Counted from the stretch's first letter, positions 43,271-52,435 are shown. The stretch: 64,000 nucleotides of DNA from Mesorhizobium temperatum (GCF_002284575.1 NZ_NPKJ01000075.1:186001-250000); one strand, 5' to 3'. Program-made: numbers and translations. Notes: a model not told the origin generated them from the letters alone.

Positions 43271-44932
43271 TCATTGCGCCACTGCCTTGCGTGCGCCCGC
43301 GCCATCGGCGAAACGGCGATCGATCAGCATCGCCGCATCGAGAAGAGCGCGTGTGTAGGCGTGGCGCGGTCGATCGAAGACGTCGTCGCGGTCGCCGATC
43401 TCGACGATCATTCCGTCCTGCATGACCGCGACCCGATCGGCAACCTGCTCCACCGCACCCAGATCATGCGAGACGAACAGGCAGGCGAAGCCGTAGCGTT
43501 CCTGCAACGACCGGATGAGAAGCAGGACTTGTTTCTGCACCGTCATGTCCAGCGCCGAAACCGGCTCGTCGGCAACGACGAAGGCCGGTCGCCTGACGAT
43601 CGCCCGCGCGATCGCGACGCGCTGGCGTTGGCCGCCCGACAGCTGATGCGGGAAACGCTCGAGAAGGTCGCGCGTCAGCCCCACTTCCTCAATGACCTCA
43701 CCCATGCGCGCGGTCCGTCGCTTGCGGTCCAATTCGGTGTCGAGCTTCAACGGCTCGGTGACGATCTCGGCAATCGACTGGCGAGGGTCGAGCGACGAAT
43801 AGGGGTCCTGGAAGACGATCTGCATGTCGCGACGCTGCAAGCGCGTGTCAGCCGATCGTCCATTCGCAATTTCCTTGCCAAGAAACGAGATCGTTCCACC
43901 GGACGGCCTGACGAGGCCGACAATGGCGCGTCCGAGCGTCGTCTTGCCGGAGCCCGATGCGCCGACCAGCGCCAGGGTTTCGCCGCGCCGGATGGTCAGG
44001 TCGACGCCGTCGACGGCGCGCTTCGGCGCCGCGCGCGCAAACAGCCTGGGACGGCCCGGATAGTCGATGACGACATTGCTGATCTCTACCAGGGGCGGGC
44101 CGTCGACGGTTTTTCTCGATCCGCCGGCACTGCGCTTGGGAAGCGCATCCACCAACCGCTTGGTGTAATCGTGCTGCGGTGCGTGAAGGACCTGGGCGCT
44201 GCTTCCCTGTTCGACGGCCTTGCCTTCGCACATCACCGTCACGTTGTTCACATAGTGCGACACCATGCCGAGGTCGTGGCTGATCAGCAGGACGGCGGTT
44301 CCGTTCTCCCGCGTCAGCTCGACCATCAGGTCGAGCACGTCGCGCTGCACCAACGTGTCGAGCGCGGTGGTCGGCTCGTCGGCGATCAGCAGGCGCGGTT
44401 TGAGCAGCATGACCGATGCGAGCATGATGCGTTGGCGCATGCCGCCGGAGAATTCGTGCGGATAGGCCGCGAGGCATTTGCCGGGATCCTTGATCTGGAT
44501 CCTCTCCAGCATTGCCAGCGAGCGATCCTTTATCTCGGCGCGCGACATGTCGCGATGCAGGCGAAGCCCTTCGGCCATCTGCTCGCCGATGGTAACGGCT
44601 GGATTGAGCGAGACCATCGGCTCCTGGAAAACCATGCCGATCTGCGCACCGCGTATCTGGCGCAGCGCCTTTGGGGCGAGGCCGGTGAGCTCCTGTCCTT
44701 CGAAGCGGATGCTGCTGTCCGGCGTCGTGACCAGCGGGGCAGGGAGCAAGCTCACGATCGAACGGGCCGCCATCGTCTTGCCCGAACCGGATTCGCCGAC
44801 CAGCGCCATCATGTCACTGGGGGCGAGGTCGAAATTCAGCCCGTCGACGATCCGCTTTCCCGATGGCCCGACCGAGATCGACAGGTTGCGCACTGAAAGC
44901 ATCGTGTTGTTGTCCCCGGTCGGCACGAGCAT
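43271..44932 (-). CDS. Dpp/Opp-type ABC importer, fused double ATPase
   Basis: A 553-residue fusion of two ATPases (DppD- and DppF-like). Both domains are complete: Walker A VGESGSGKTMAA and VGASGSGKTTLG, signatures FSGGMRQR and LSGGQRQR, Walker B LLIADEPTTALD and FVVADEPVSALD. It powers uptake by the two adjoining permeases. The start at 44932 is preceded by GGTG only; an ATG at 44902 (MLSVRNLSI) is a good alternative. It follows the DppC-like gene by 11 bases. Last gene of the operon led by the C45 hydrolase. Confidence 0.94.
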   Translation of the reverse strand: MLVPTGDNNTMLSVRNLSISVGPSGKRIVDGLNFDLAPSDMMALVGESGSGKTMAARSIVSLLPAPLVTTPDSSIRFEGQELTGLAPKALRQIRGAQIGMVFQEPMVSLNPAVTIGEQMAEGLRLHRDMSRAEIKDRSLAMLERIQIKDPGKCLAAYPHEFSGGMRQRIMLASVMLLKPRLLIADEPTTALDTLVQRDVLDLMVELTRENGTAVLLISHDLGMVSHYVNNVTVMCEGKAVEQGSSAQVLHAPQHDYTKRLVDALPKRSAGGSRKTVDGPPLVEISNVVIDYPGRPRLFARAAPKRAVDGVDLTIRRGETLALVGASGSGKTTLGRAIVGLVRPSGGTISFLGKEIANGRSADTRLQRRDMQIVFQDPYSSLDPRQSIAEIVTEPLKLDTELDRKRRTARMGEVIEEVGLTRDLLERFPHQLSGGQRQRVAIARAIVRRPAFVVADEPVSALDMTVQKQVLLLIRSLQERYGFACLFVSHDLGAVEQVADRVAVMQDGMIVEIGDRDDVFDRPRHAYTRALLDAAMLIDRRFADGAGARKAVAQ

Positions 44933-44943
44933 GTTTCCAGCAC

Positions 44944-45771
44944 CTACATTTTCGGGTCGAGCCAGTCGCGCACCGCGTCGCCCAGCATGTTGATGCCGAG
45001 CAGCGTGATCGAGATGCAGAGACCCGGCAGGATGATCAGATGCGGCGCCTGGCCGATATAGGGCCGTGCGGTCGACAGCATGTTGCCCCAACTCGGCGCC
45101 GGAGGCGGGACGCCCAGCCCCAGAAAGCTCAGCGCGCTCTCCGACAGGATGATCCAGCCGAACATTGTGGTGGCGAGCACGATGATCGGAGCGACGCAAT
45201 TGGGCAGCACATGCCGCGCCATGGTGATGATCTCGCTGTTGCCCATCACGCGGGAGGCCTCGACATATTCCCGCTCGCGAATGGACATCACGGAGGCCCG
45301 CACCACGCGCACCACGATCGGCATGTAGGCAAGGCCGAGCGCAACGATGATGCCCTCGCGGCTGGCGCCGATCACCGCCATCAGGCCGAGCGCCAGAAGT
45401 AGGCCGGGGAAGGCGAGGAAGGCGTCGTTGACCATCATGATGACGCCATCGACCCAGCCCCGCAGGAAACCGGCGAGAACGCCGAACACGATGCCGAGGA
45501 TCAATGCGAAGGCGACCGTCGCAAAAGCGATCCAGGCGCTGGTCCGCGCGCCGCTGGCGAGGCGGCTGAGCACATCGCGTCCGAACTCGTCGGCGCCGAG
45601 CAGGTGCAGAGGCGAGGGCCCGCTGAGGCGCGACGGCAGATCGAGCTTGAGCGGATCGTAGGGCGCGATCCACGGGCCGAACACGGCCAGAAGGATCAAT
45701 GTCCCGGTGACGGCGATCCCGAAGATCGCGTTGAATTTCAGGCCGGGCCGGCCGAGCACACGGGCGATCAT
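44944..45771 (-). CDS. Dpp/Opp-type ABC importer permease (DppC-like)
   Basis: A 275-residue permease. The N-terminus, YDPLKLDLPSRLSGPSPLH, then LLGADEFGRDVLSRL, is the DppC/OppC hallmark; six hydrophobic segments and an EAA-type loop (YVEASRVMGNSEIITMARHV) follow. The start overlaps the DppB-like stop by ATGA. Confidence 0.94.
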   Translation of the reverse strand: MIARVLGRPGLKFNAIFGIAVTGTLILLAVFGPWIAPYDPLKLDLPSRLSGPSPLHLLGADEFGRDVLSRLASGARTSAWIAFATVAFALILGIVFGVLAGFLRGWVDGVIMMVNDAFLAFPGLLLALGLMAVIGASREGIIVALGLAYMPIVVRVVRASVMSIREREYVEASRVMGNSEIITMARHVLPNCVAPIIVLATTMFGWIILSESALSFLGLGVPPPAPSWGNMLSTARPYIGQAPHLIILPGLCISITLLGINMLGDAVRDWLDPKM

Positions 45772-46709
45772 GCGGCGACCCTCGGATCGAGCAGCGGATA
45801 GACGAGGTCAACGAGAAGGTTGACCACGACGTAGATGAAGGCAACGAACAGCATCGTACCCTGAATCACGGGATAGTTGCGGGCATAGATCGCATCGACC
45901 AGCAGCCGGCCGAGGCCGGGAATGGTGAAGACGGTCTCGATGACGACGATGCTGGAAAGCAGGCTGCCGAGCACCAAGCCGATCAGGGTCAAGGTGGGCG
46001 CGAAGGCATTCTTGAAAGCGTGTCGCCACATCACCGCGCTTTCCGAAAGCCCCTTCGCCCGCGCATGGGTGATGTATTCCAGGCGCGCCACCTCGATCGT
46101 GCTGGCCCTGGCCATGCGTGCAATCGGGCCGGATTCGACGAGCACCAGGGTAACCACGGGCAGGATCACATAGAGAGCGGCTTGGGCGAAGTCGCGGCTG
46201 AAGGGCACATAGCCGACGACCGGCAGCCAGCCGAGATAGAGGCCGAAGATCAGCATCAGCATCAGCCCCAGCCAGAAACTGGGGATCGAGAGCAGGATGG
46301 TCGAGGTGGCGACGACAGTGACGTCGCGGAGACTGTCCTGCTTCCAGGCGGCCAGCATGCCGGCAGGCACGGCGATCGCCGAGGCAACAAGCACGGCGAG
46401 AAAAACGATGGTCGAGGAGACGGCGAAACGGTCGAGGATCAGCGGCAGCACCTCTTGCCCGCTGCCGATCGAGCGTCCGAAATCGCCTGAAAGGACGTTG
46501 CCGGCCCAGATCAGATATTGCACCACCACAGGCTGGTCGAGCCCCATCTGATGCCGCATCGCATCGACCTGTCCGGGCTGCGCGAGGTCTCCCAGCATCA
46601 GCGTCGCGGGATCGCCGGGGACGAAGCGCATCATCACAAACACCGCAACCGACACCAGGATGAGGGTCGGTATGGCGCTGGCGATCCGGGTCAGGACAAA
46701 GCGGACCAT
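45768..46709 (-). CDS. Dpp/Opp-type ABC importer permease (DppB-like)
   Basis: A 313-residue permease. VRFVLTRIASAIPTLIL at the N-terminus and VPGDPATLMLGD, typical of DppB/OppB, are followed by six hydrophobic segments and an EAA loop near ITHARAKGLSESAVMWRHA. The start at 46709 has AGGAGA upstream and lies 19 bases inside the end of the C45 hydrolase gene, so the two are coupled; the longer frame upstream is a shadow. Confidence 0.94.
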   Translation of the reverse strand: MVRFVLTRIASAIPTLILVSVAVFVMMRFVPGDPATLMLGDLAQPGQVDAMRHQMGLDQPVVVQYLIWAGNVLSGDFGRSIGSGQEVLPLILDRFAVSSTIVFLAVLVASAIAVPAGMLAAWKQDSLRDVTVVATSTILLSIPSFWLGLMLMLIFGLYLGWLPVVGYVPFSRDFAQAALYVILPVVTLVLVESGPIARMARASTIEVARLEYITHARAKGLSESAVMWRHAFKNAFAPTLTLIGLVLGSLLSSIVVIETVFTIPGLGRLLVDAIYARNYPVIQGTMLFVAFIYVVVNLLVDLVYPLLDPRVAA

Positions 46710-47887
46710 CGTTTCTCCTGTGATATCGAAGGTCTCTCCCGCGCCGGCACTGCCTTCTCCGCGCGCTCGAGGATCTCGTCTTCGATGGTGAGTTCGTAGC
46801 GGGTGAATTCGCGGTTCTTGGCCGGCAACGGCGCGATCTCCATGACGCCGGCGGCTGGTTCGAAGACGATCATCGCCACCGTCGCCGAGAGATTGCCGCC
46901 TTCCTTCCTGATCTGCGGACGGCACACGCTGAACGGCGAAGCGAAGTCGTCGAACAAGGCTTCCTTCAGGTCGTCGATGGTAATGTCCCCATGCCGCGCC
47001 GACAGGTGACGGCGCACGCGGTGGTCGCGATAGAGACTGTCCGGCACGTCGCGAAGTCCGGTTTCGCGCAGCTTCGACAATGCCACGGGGCTCTGCCAGT
47101 GATTGGCGTGGACGATCATGTCGTTGTCCGGATAGATGGCGAAGGCCTCGTCCGGCGCGCATTCGAAATCGACCGTGAACCCCTCGGCGGTGCTCAGGAT
47201 CATGTTGTTGGAGCCGGATTTCGGCGTCGTCGCCACCACCTTGATGGCATGGGCGAAATGCTGCGCCTCAAGAGCCCGGCGCCGGACGAAGGGAAGCGGA
47301 ATTCCGATCTCGCGATAGTCGCGGTCCGATTCGAGATAGTTCGCGGTGATGCCGATGCCGGCCGCGTTGAAGCCGCTGCGCGCCAGTCCGCCGGCTTCGG
47401 TGAAGGTGAGGAGGTCCGGCCCGTCCGTTCGCCGGATGCGCAGCACCACCGAGGTCTCGGCGCACTCGGCCTTCCAATCCCAGTTCTGGCCGTGGATGAG
47501 CCTGCCGTTCCGGGTTGCCTCCGGCAGGATCGCCGCGCCCGTGCATCCGTCGGGCTCGTCGTCGGAAATGCCTTTCTCGCGCCGGGCAAGCTGCAGGATT
47601 TCGGTACGCGCATTGACCAGGACGATCGAGGACAGGTCGAGGTTGGCGCCTGACGCAATCCCTTCCATTTCCTCGACGAGATCGGGCGCCCATTGCCGCA
47701 AGCGAGGCAGAAAGATGCCGGAGAACCGCGCGACATCGTCCCGCCTGAAGCCGAAACGGTCGAGTTGGCCGGCATAGAGCGCTACCGAAGCGCCGATACG
47801 CCCGCGCGCCTGTTCGCCATAGGCCATGCCGCGCGCTCTTGGCGCTCCATCGATCTCGACAAGCGGAAAAGGTGCGACTGTTGTCAT
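46691..47887 (-). CDS. C45 family (acyl-CoA:6-APA acyltransferase-like) hydrolase
   Basis: A 398-residue Ntn-fold protein of peptidase family C45. The likely autocleavage site is Gly114-Cys115 (EPDGCTGAAIL), which would expose Cys115 as N-terminal nucleophile. GQNWDWKAE and AGGLARSGFNAAGIGI are further family motifs. Members cleave or transfer acyl groups on amides. No signal peptide, so it should act in the cytoplasm on what the co-transcribed importer brings in, plausibly an N-acylated amino compound or peptide. First gene of the operon, facing a double-helix GntR-type regulator. Confidence 0.88.
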   Translation of the reverse strand: MTTVAPFPLVEIDGAPRARGMAYGEQARGRIGASVALYAGQLDRFGFRRDDVARFSGIFLPRLRQWAPDLVEEMEGIASGANLDLSSIVLVNARTEILQLARREKGISDDEPDGCTGAAILPEATRNGRLIHGQNWDWKAECAETSVVLRIRRTDGPDLLTFTEAGGLARSGFNAAGIGITANYLESDRDYREIGIPLPFVRRRALEAQHFAHAIKVVATTPKSGSNNMILSTAEGFTVDFECAPDEAFAIYPDNDMIVHANHWQSPVALSKLRETGLRDVPDSLYRDHRVRRHLSARHGDITIDDLKEALFDDFASPFSVCRPQIRKEGGNLSATVAMIVFEPAAGVMEIAPLPAKNREFTRYELTIEDEILERAEKAVPARERPSISQEKRWSALS

Positions 47888-47968
47888 TAAAGGGAGGCCT
47901 CAACTCGTGTGAGCTTGGATATTAATGCATTTTGATCGAATGAAAAGCAGGAAAATTCGCTAGATTGC

Positions 47969-47999
47969 CAGTTCGAACTGCGTGGCGCATATCTATAAT
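47969..47999. promoter_or_regulatory. Perfect palindrome and TATAAT box between hydrolase operon and regulator
   Basis: CAGTTCGAACTG (47969-47980) is a perfect 12-base palindrome in an A/T-rich divergent intergenic region. TATAAT follows at 47994-47999, 23 bases before the regulator's start. It is a natural operator candidate for the 48022-48954 regulator acting on both directions. Confidence 0.5.
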
Positions 48000-48021
48000 G
48001 CGAACGCTTGAGGAAGTGCCT

Positions 48022-48954
48022 ATGAACGAAACGATCATCGACCGGCCGGCACGCAGCGAGGTAGCCAGTCCGCTGCAGATCGATCTGGCGCGGCGGATCC
48101 TGGAGCGGATCAGGGATTCGGGCTGGACGGTTGGAACCCGCGTCTCGGTGCCGGACCTTGCCCGCACGTTCGGCGTTTCGCGTTCCCCCGTCAGCGCGGC
48201 GCTGGAACTGCTGGTCGCCCAGGGCATCTTAAGCCCCTTCGAGACGAGGGGGCTGCAATTGGCACGCGATGTCGCCGACCTCGACCCTGAGGATATCCTG
48301 CCCAGTTCTCCGCTCGAGGAGCTTTACCGCAGGATGATGCGGGAGCGCGCGCTCGGTCAGTTGCCCCAGGAGGTGTCCGAGGCGGAATTGATGCCGCGCT
48401 ATCAAGTGTCGCGCGGCGTCGTGCGCAAGCTTTTGCTCCGCTTTGCCGCCGAAGGGCTGGTGCAGCGCCTGCCGGGGCATGGCTGGCGTTTCGCCGACAC
48501 ACTTGTCGGCGAGGACGCCTACCGGGAAAGCTATGAATTCCGGATGGCCGTCGAATGCGCGGCGCTGCGGTCGCCCATGTTCAATGCGGATCCCCAGCAG
48601 CTGGCGCCGGTCCGGCGCGCTCACGAGCGCATCCTGGCGATCGTGTCGACGGGCAAGACGCTGATCGGCGGCGACGAATGGTTCCGGATCAACGCATCGT
48701 TTCACGAAGGGCTTGCGGCCTGTTCCGGCAACCGGTTCCTGGCGGATGCGGTGCGCCAGCAGAACAATCTGCGCCGGTTGCAGGAATCGGCAGGTTTCGA
48801 GGAACTGCCGGCGGAACGCATCGAGCAGTCCTGCCGGGAACATCTGGCCATCCTCGATGCTGTCGAAGCGGGCGAGATCGAATGGGCCGAGGCGCTGCTG
48901 CGCCAGCATCTACGGCAGGCCTCCGAGTTCGCTTCGCCGCAGCGCTCGATCTGA
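48022..48954 (+). CDS. GntR/FadR-type regulator with two winged helices
   Basis: A 310-residue regulator. A first winged helix (about residues 19-82, DLARTFGVSRSPVSAALELL) is followed by a second (about 98-158, ELMPRYQVSRGVVRKLLLRF, then a GHGWRF wing). From about 165 a helical FCD-type effector domain with likely metal-site residues (FRINASFHEGLAA, REHLAILDAVEAGE) follows. Tandem DNA-binding domains in one GntR-type chain are uncommon. It is divergent from the C45/Dpp operon. The start at 48022 has GAGGAAG upstream; ATGs at 47965 and 47998 are less supported. Confidence 0.88.
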   Translation: MNETIIDRPARSEVASPLQIDLARRILERIRDSGWTVGTRVSVPDLARTFGVSRSPVSAALELLVAQGILSPFETRGLQLARDVADLDPEDILPSSPLEELYRRMMRERALGQLPQEVSEAELMPRYQVSRGVVRKLLLRFAAEGLVQRLPGHGWRFADTLVGEDAYRESYEFRMAVECAALRSPMFNADPQQLAPVRRAHERILAIVSTGKTLIGGDEWFRINASFHEGLAACSGNRFLADAVRQQNNLRRLQESAGFEELPAERIEQSCREHLAILDAVEAGEIEWAEALLRQHLRQASEFASPQRSI

Positions 48955-49107
48955 TGCCTGCCACGGTGAGCATCATTCCATCATCATTCCGCGCCGCCTG
49001 AGCGTCACGCGCTCGATGGCCGCGCAATGCGCCGACACCGGCCTCCATCGGGAATTGGGCGATCTGGAGCGAGCGTCCCGCCGATCGCTTCACGCCAATC
49101 CGCTCCG

Positions 49108-49293
49108 TCAAATGCCGGGATTGGATGTTTTAGGACCGATTTTCAGCGGCGCATCATTTTCATCCGGATTGGGAACGGGAGCCTCGTCGGGAAGTCTGTC
49201 CGGGTCCGGCTCGCGCACCGGCTTCGGTTCAGGAAGCGGCGGTGGCGTGGGCGCCGGAGTGGGCGTTGGTTCGGGAGTGGGAAGAATGGCCAT
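49108..49293 (-). CDS. Small proline-rich protein (second of its kind)
   Basis: A 61-residue protein, about one third proline (ILPTPEPTPTPAPTPPPLPE, then acidic PDPDRLPDEAPVPNPDEND). It has no hydrophobic segment and is probably disordered. AAGGAA lies eight bases before the ATG at 49293. It shares composition, size class and a GGAAC-type promoter with the 10125-10385 product. Function unknown. Confidence 0.6.
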   Translation of the reverse strand: MAILPTPEPTPTPAPTPPPLPEPKPVREPDPDRLPDEAPVPNPDENDAPLKIGPKTSNPGI

Positions 49294-49402
49294 GGCGTGA
49301 TTTCCTTCCTCGCTGCACTCTGCCTTGGCGCGTCGCTGACGTCGGCCGGGATTTGACGCCACCCGTTTCGACCGGTTTCGCTCTACGGGCTGATGCACGC
49401 AG

Positions 49403-49427
49403 AACGACCACGCGTGCCTATGGTTCC
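49403..49427 (-). promoter_or_regulatory. Candidate EcfG/RpoE2-type promoter for the 49108-49293 gene
   Basis: Minus-strand GGAACC, 16 bases, CGTT (TCGTTCTG): full GGAACC-N16-CGTT consensus. It is 110 bases before the start codon. Confidence 0.55.
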
Positions 49428-49592
49428 GATGGCAACCTCCGATGATCCCGCAGGCATCAGGCACTCGTGGCAGGACGGCGCCGTCAGAAAAGTGATCGAA
49501 TGGTACGCGCATGAGGGCCTTGTCGGCGTCGTGGAGCGCCATAATTTCCATTTCAGGGTGGGACGAACTCACCTACTGAATAGGAGGCGGCC

Positions 49593-50027
49593 GTGAAGCA
49601 CCAAACACTTGACCAACTGCATACCGTTGCCGACGTTCACGCTGAAGCAACAGACCTCGTAGCGACCCGAAGCCAGCGTCTCGAACGTTGGGCGAAACTG
49701 CTGGAGAAAAATCCCGATCGGCGTCTCGAAGCGCTGACGGGCACCGAATACAAGTCCCCTGAGATACGCGAAAAAATGCGTTACAACGACTCGCCTCTCA
49801 CGGTTGCCTTCGAGGACCCGATCTTTCGCGCACAAGGCTTGAGAGACGACACCTACGGTGAAGCCAGGCGCTTCTTCGAACTGACCGACTGGCAGTTGCA
49901 CGAAATCGTCTGCCATTGCCATGTCGGCGCCACGATACGAGCGCGATGGGCTGCCTCTCGCGTCCGTGCGGCAATGTCCGAGAGGTTCGGCTTCTTCGCC
50001 TGGCTGCGAGGAACATTCATGCATTGA
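49593..50027 (+). CDS. Hypothetical soluble protein
   Basis: A 144-residue protein with no signal peptide or membrane segment. It starts with GTG, preceded by AGGAGG at good distance. It has the look of a conserved protein (RSQRLERWAKLLEKNPDRRL, FFELTDWQLHEIVCHCHVGA, with two closely spaced Cys/His that could bind metal), but I do not recognise a family. It lies in the second stress island, without a visible GGAAC promoter of its own. The following 181 bases to 50208 show nothing I can name. Confidence 0.7.
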   Translation: MKHQTLDQLHTVADVHAEATDLVATRSQRLERWAKLLEKNPDRRLEALTGTEYKSPEIREKMRYNDSPLTVAFEDPIFRAQGLRDDTYGEARRFFELTDWQLHEIVCHCHVGATIRARWAASRVRAAMSERFGFFAWLRGTFMH

Positions 50028-50208
50028 CGCAGCATTGACGCTGCCGGCATTCACGCTAGGGGCCGGCACGTTCAGGTGATGGAGGCGGCGAAGCGATTTC
50101 CACGCCTCGCATCAGTGGTCGTTGATGTGCGGATATGCCGTTCGGCGGCGATCCGCCATCGGCGAAGCTCGATCCAATCGGCCTCGATACCACAGGCATG
50201 GGCGGATT

Positions 50209-51915
50209 TCAGTCGGCGGGCGCGGTGTAGCGGCGATGGACCGCTTCCGCGATGGCGGCGCGGCTTCTATGCGGATCGAGACTATCGTCATCCTCGATGA
50301 CAGCCGCTTCCTCCGCAAGTCCCTGGTCCTTGACCTGGTCGCGGAACCAGGCCGAATAGTCGCCGGCGCGCAAGTGATGCTCCCAGGTGCGGTCGTCGAT
50401 CCCCTCGGCGATATGGAGGAACATCATGAGATTTTGCGCTTTCAGGTTGAGCCTGCCGTCCGCGCCGCGGAAATAGAAACTGTTGTCGCCAAGATCGCCC
50501 TCGGCATACTTGCGGATATGGCGCTTGCGTTCCTGCCGGGGACGCTCGATTGAGATCGGTCTTGCGGGACCGGCCGTCGACCGGTTCCAATACAAGACCT
50601 TGTTTTCCGGTGGCGGCACGACGCCCTGCGGTACGCCCTCGCCAATTGCGGCACAGAAGCTTTCGATGACCTTGTCGGCTTCCGGGCCAAGAGCCAGCAC
50701 CGTGTCGACACCTGCCAGCACATCCCGCGAAACCAGATCGGGATGTACTGTGACCAGAATGGTCGCCGAAAAGCTTTTTGGAAGCGCAAAGGATGTGCCA
50801 TCGCGCGCGTGCGGCAACAGGTGGTGTGCCTCGTCGATGATCAGCCAGTGCGGGCGTCCGGTGCGGGCGCGAAGCGCGGCAAGCTCCGGCAGCAGCTTGG
50901 CGAAGGCGTTTGGCCGCTCCGCGGTCTTGATCCCGAGCATGTTGACGGCGACATTGTTGGACGGCTTCGACAAGAGATCGAAGATTTCGCGCGAGCTCGG
51001 CGGGCTTTTTGCGTCGCCAACCACCAGCACGTCCTCCAGGTCCTCGTAGTCGCCCTCCGGGTCGAGCACGCAAAACTGGAAGCCTTGCTCGACGAAGCGC
51101 TCGGTCAGGGCGGTGGCGAGGGTGGATTTCCCGATTCCCGACGTGCCGGCCAGCAGCACGCCGCCGCCGCGCGGTGAAAGATGCATCACCGCGCCCGATC
51201 CGTCGTCCGCGCCAATCTTGATGCGTTGCCGCGCCGTGTCTAGCAAGGCGGCGTCATGCGAGATGAGGCCCTCGATCAACTCCCTCACGCCCGCGCCGCG
51301 GGCACCATTCGTCACGTGGCCCGCCGTCTCCCTTACCTTCGGCAGTGCATTGGCGACTGCAACTCCGAAGCCGACGGCGCGCAGAAAGGCGTGATCGTTC
51401 TCCGCATCGCCGATGCCGACGACATTGTGGGCGGACAATTCCAGATCCTCAAGGGCGGCCGCAAGACCGGTCGCCTTGTTGACCCCGCTCGGCAGCACCA
51501 TGACGGCACCCTTGTTGAAGATGATCTCCAGCTCCAGGCCAAGGTCCTTGATCACTTCCAGCACGATGGTCTCGTTGGGCTCCCTGGTGGCGACGACGGA
51601 ACGTCCAATCGACAGGGGCGCGATCTTGCGCATCATCAGCCTGTCGACGAATTCCGCCGGAGGGGCCGGCGCCAGGATGCGCTCCTCCTTCGAAGCCGGC
51701 GTGTAGACGAGCGCGCCGTTCTCGGCGACGACCTTGTCGAAAATGCCAAGCTCCGGGAAAACGCTTTCGAGGTCGGCAAGCTCGCGACCGGTCACCATTA
51801 TCAACTTGCGGCCGGTTTCCTTCAGCCGTTCGAGCGCAGCACGGGTCGCATCGGAAACGATCCCGTTTTCCGCGAGTGTGCCGTCGTAGTCAGTGGCTAG
51901 TGCAAGAGCATACAT
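50209..51915 (-). CDS. HAD-IIB phosphatase fused to HerA/VirB4-like ATPase
   Basis: A 568-residue two-domain protein. Residues 1 to about 220 are a Cof-type HAD phosphatase: TDYDGTLAENG with nucleophile D9 and acid D11, and GIGDAENDHAFLRAVGFG with D170/D174. Residues about 235-450 are a P-loop ATPase: GTSGIGKSTLA (257-266), LDPEGDYEDLEDV as in HerA/VirB4-type enzymes, and Walker B WLIIDEAHHLLPHA with D361-E362. The C-terminal 110 residues are unknown to me. The ATPase probably binds nucleotide; whether it moves DNA is unclear. A stress-type promoter lies about 135 bases upstream. Confidence 0.88.
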   Translation of the reverse strand: MYALALATDYDGTLAENGIVSDATRAALERLKETGRKLIMVTGRELADLESVFPELGIFDKVVAENGALVYTPASKEERILAPAPPAEFVDRLMMRKIAPLSIGRSVVATREPNETIVLEVIKDLGLELEIIFNKGAVMVLPSGVNKATGLAAALEDLELSAHNVVGIGDAENDHAFLRAVGFGVAVANALPKVRETAGHVTNGARGAGVRELIEGLISHDAALLDTARQRIKIGADDGSGAVMHLSPRGGGVLLAGTSGIGKSTLATALTERFVEQGFQFCVLDPEGDYEDLEDVLVVGDAKSPPSSREIFDLLSKPSNNVAVNMLGIKTAERPNAFAKLLPELAALRARTGRPHWLIIDEAHHLLPHARDGTSFALPKSFSATILVTVHPDLVSRDVLAGVDTVLALGPEADKVIESFCAAIGEGVPQGVVPPPENKVLYWNRSTAGPARPISIERPRQERKRHIRKYAEGDLGDNSFYFRGADGRLNLKAQNLMMFLHIAEGIDDRTWEHHLRAGDYSAWFRDQVKDQGLAEEAAVIEDDDSLDPHRSRAAIAEAVHRRYTAPAD

Positions 51916-52048
51916 CGAATTGTAGTCGGCAGTCCGAAAGCCGAACCGAAATGCTTTCTGGGCGGAAAGCCGTCTGCTCGGGTGACGTCCATTGGCCGAT
52001 TCCCGTCATCGTTTGTCTGGCCGCCCGTAATGATGGCTGATTGATCCA

Positions 52049-52073
52049 AACGGCGCTGGCTGTCGATTGTTCC
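52049..52073 (-). promoter_or_regulatory. EcfG/RpoE2-type promoter of the HAD-ATPase fusion
   Basis: Minus-strand GGAAC, 16 bases after the following A, then CGTTT (GGAAC-N18-TT). It lies 134 bases upstream of the start at 51915. Confidence 0.55.
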
Positions 52074-52111
52074 CGGCGGCGCAAGGCAGGCGTCGCGGAG
52101 GCCTGGCTTTT

Positions 52112-52146
52112 GGTTGAGCATCGGCTTTTCCCAAAGCCGGTATCCG
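52112..52146. repeat. Divergent copy of the intergenic palindromic repeat
   Basis: GAGCATCGGCTTTTCCC, then AAAGCCGGTATCC: a shortened relative of the GCTCTAG/TTTTGGG/AAACCGGTACCC element. It directly precedes the acylphosphatase stop. Confidence 0.35.
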
Positions 52147-52150
52147 CTTG

Positions 52151-52435
52151 CTAGCCGATGATCCTGAATCCGTTTGGCTCCTGGCCGGGATCGACGTCTT
52201 GGGATGTCACGCCGGAGACCGACGCCCCGGTCGGCCCTTTCCACAACCGGCTCATCATCGTCGAAACCGCGCCCTCGGCTCCGACGATCAGTGCCGTTAC
52301 GGATCCGTCATCCTCGTTGCGAACCCATCCGGACAGACCGAGCTTCTCGGCCTCGGTGCGTGTCCAAACGCGAAAAGAGACGCCTTGCACCCTTCCATTG
52401 AGCCTGACGCGTACCGCCTTGCGCTCGTCCGCCAT
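52151..52435 (-). CDS. acyP: Acylphosphatase
   Basis: A 94-residue enzyme hydrolysing acyl phosphates. Catalytic residues are visible: R22 in VQGVSFRVW and N40 in GWVRNEDDGSV, both in the standard signatures. GGAGG lies five bases before the ATG at 52435; a GTG two codons earlier is too close to it. Acetyl phosphate made by the phosphoketolase of this window would be a natural substrate, but no operon link exists. Confidence 0.94.
   Translation of the reverse strand: MADERKAVRVRLNGRVQGVSFRVWTRTEAEKLGLSGWVRNEDDGSVTALIVGAEGAVSTMMSRLWKGPTGASVSGVTSQDVDPGQEPNGFRIIG

Noticed and set aside
49393..49596. A 67-codon plus-strand frame just upstream of the 49593 gene
   Set aside because: Overlaps a minus-strand stress promoter and the next ribosome site; no start signal. 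Possible but unsupported.
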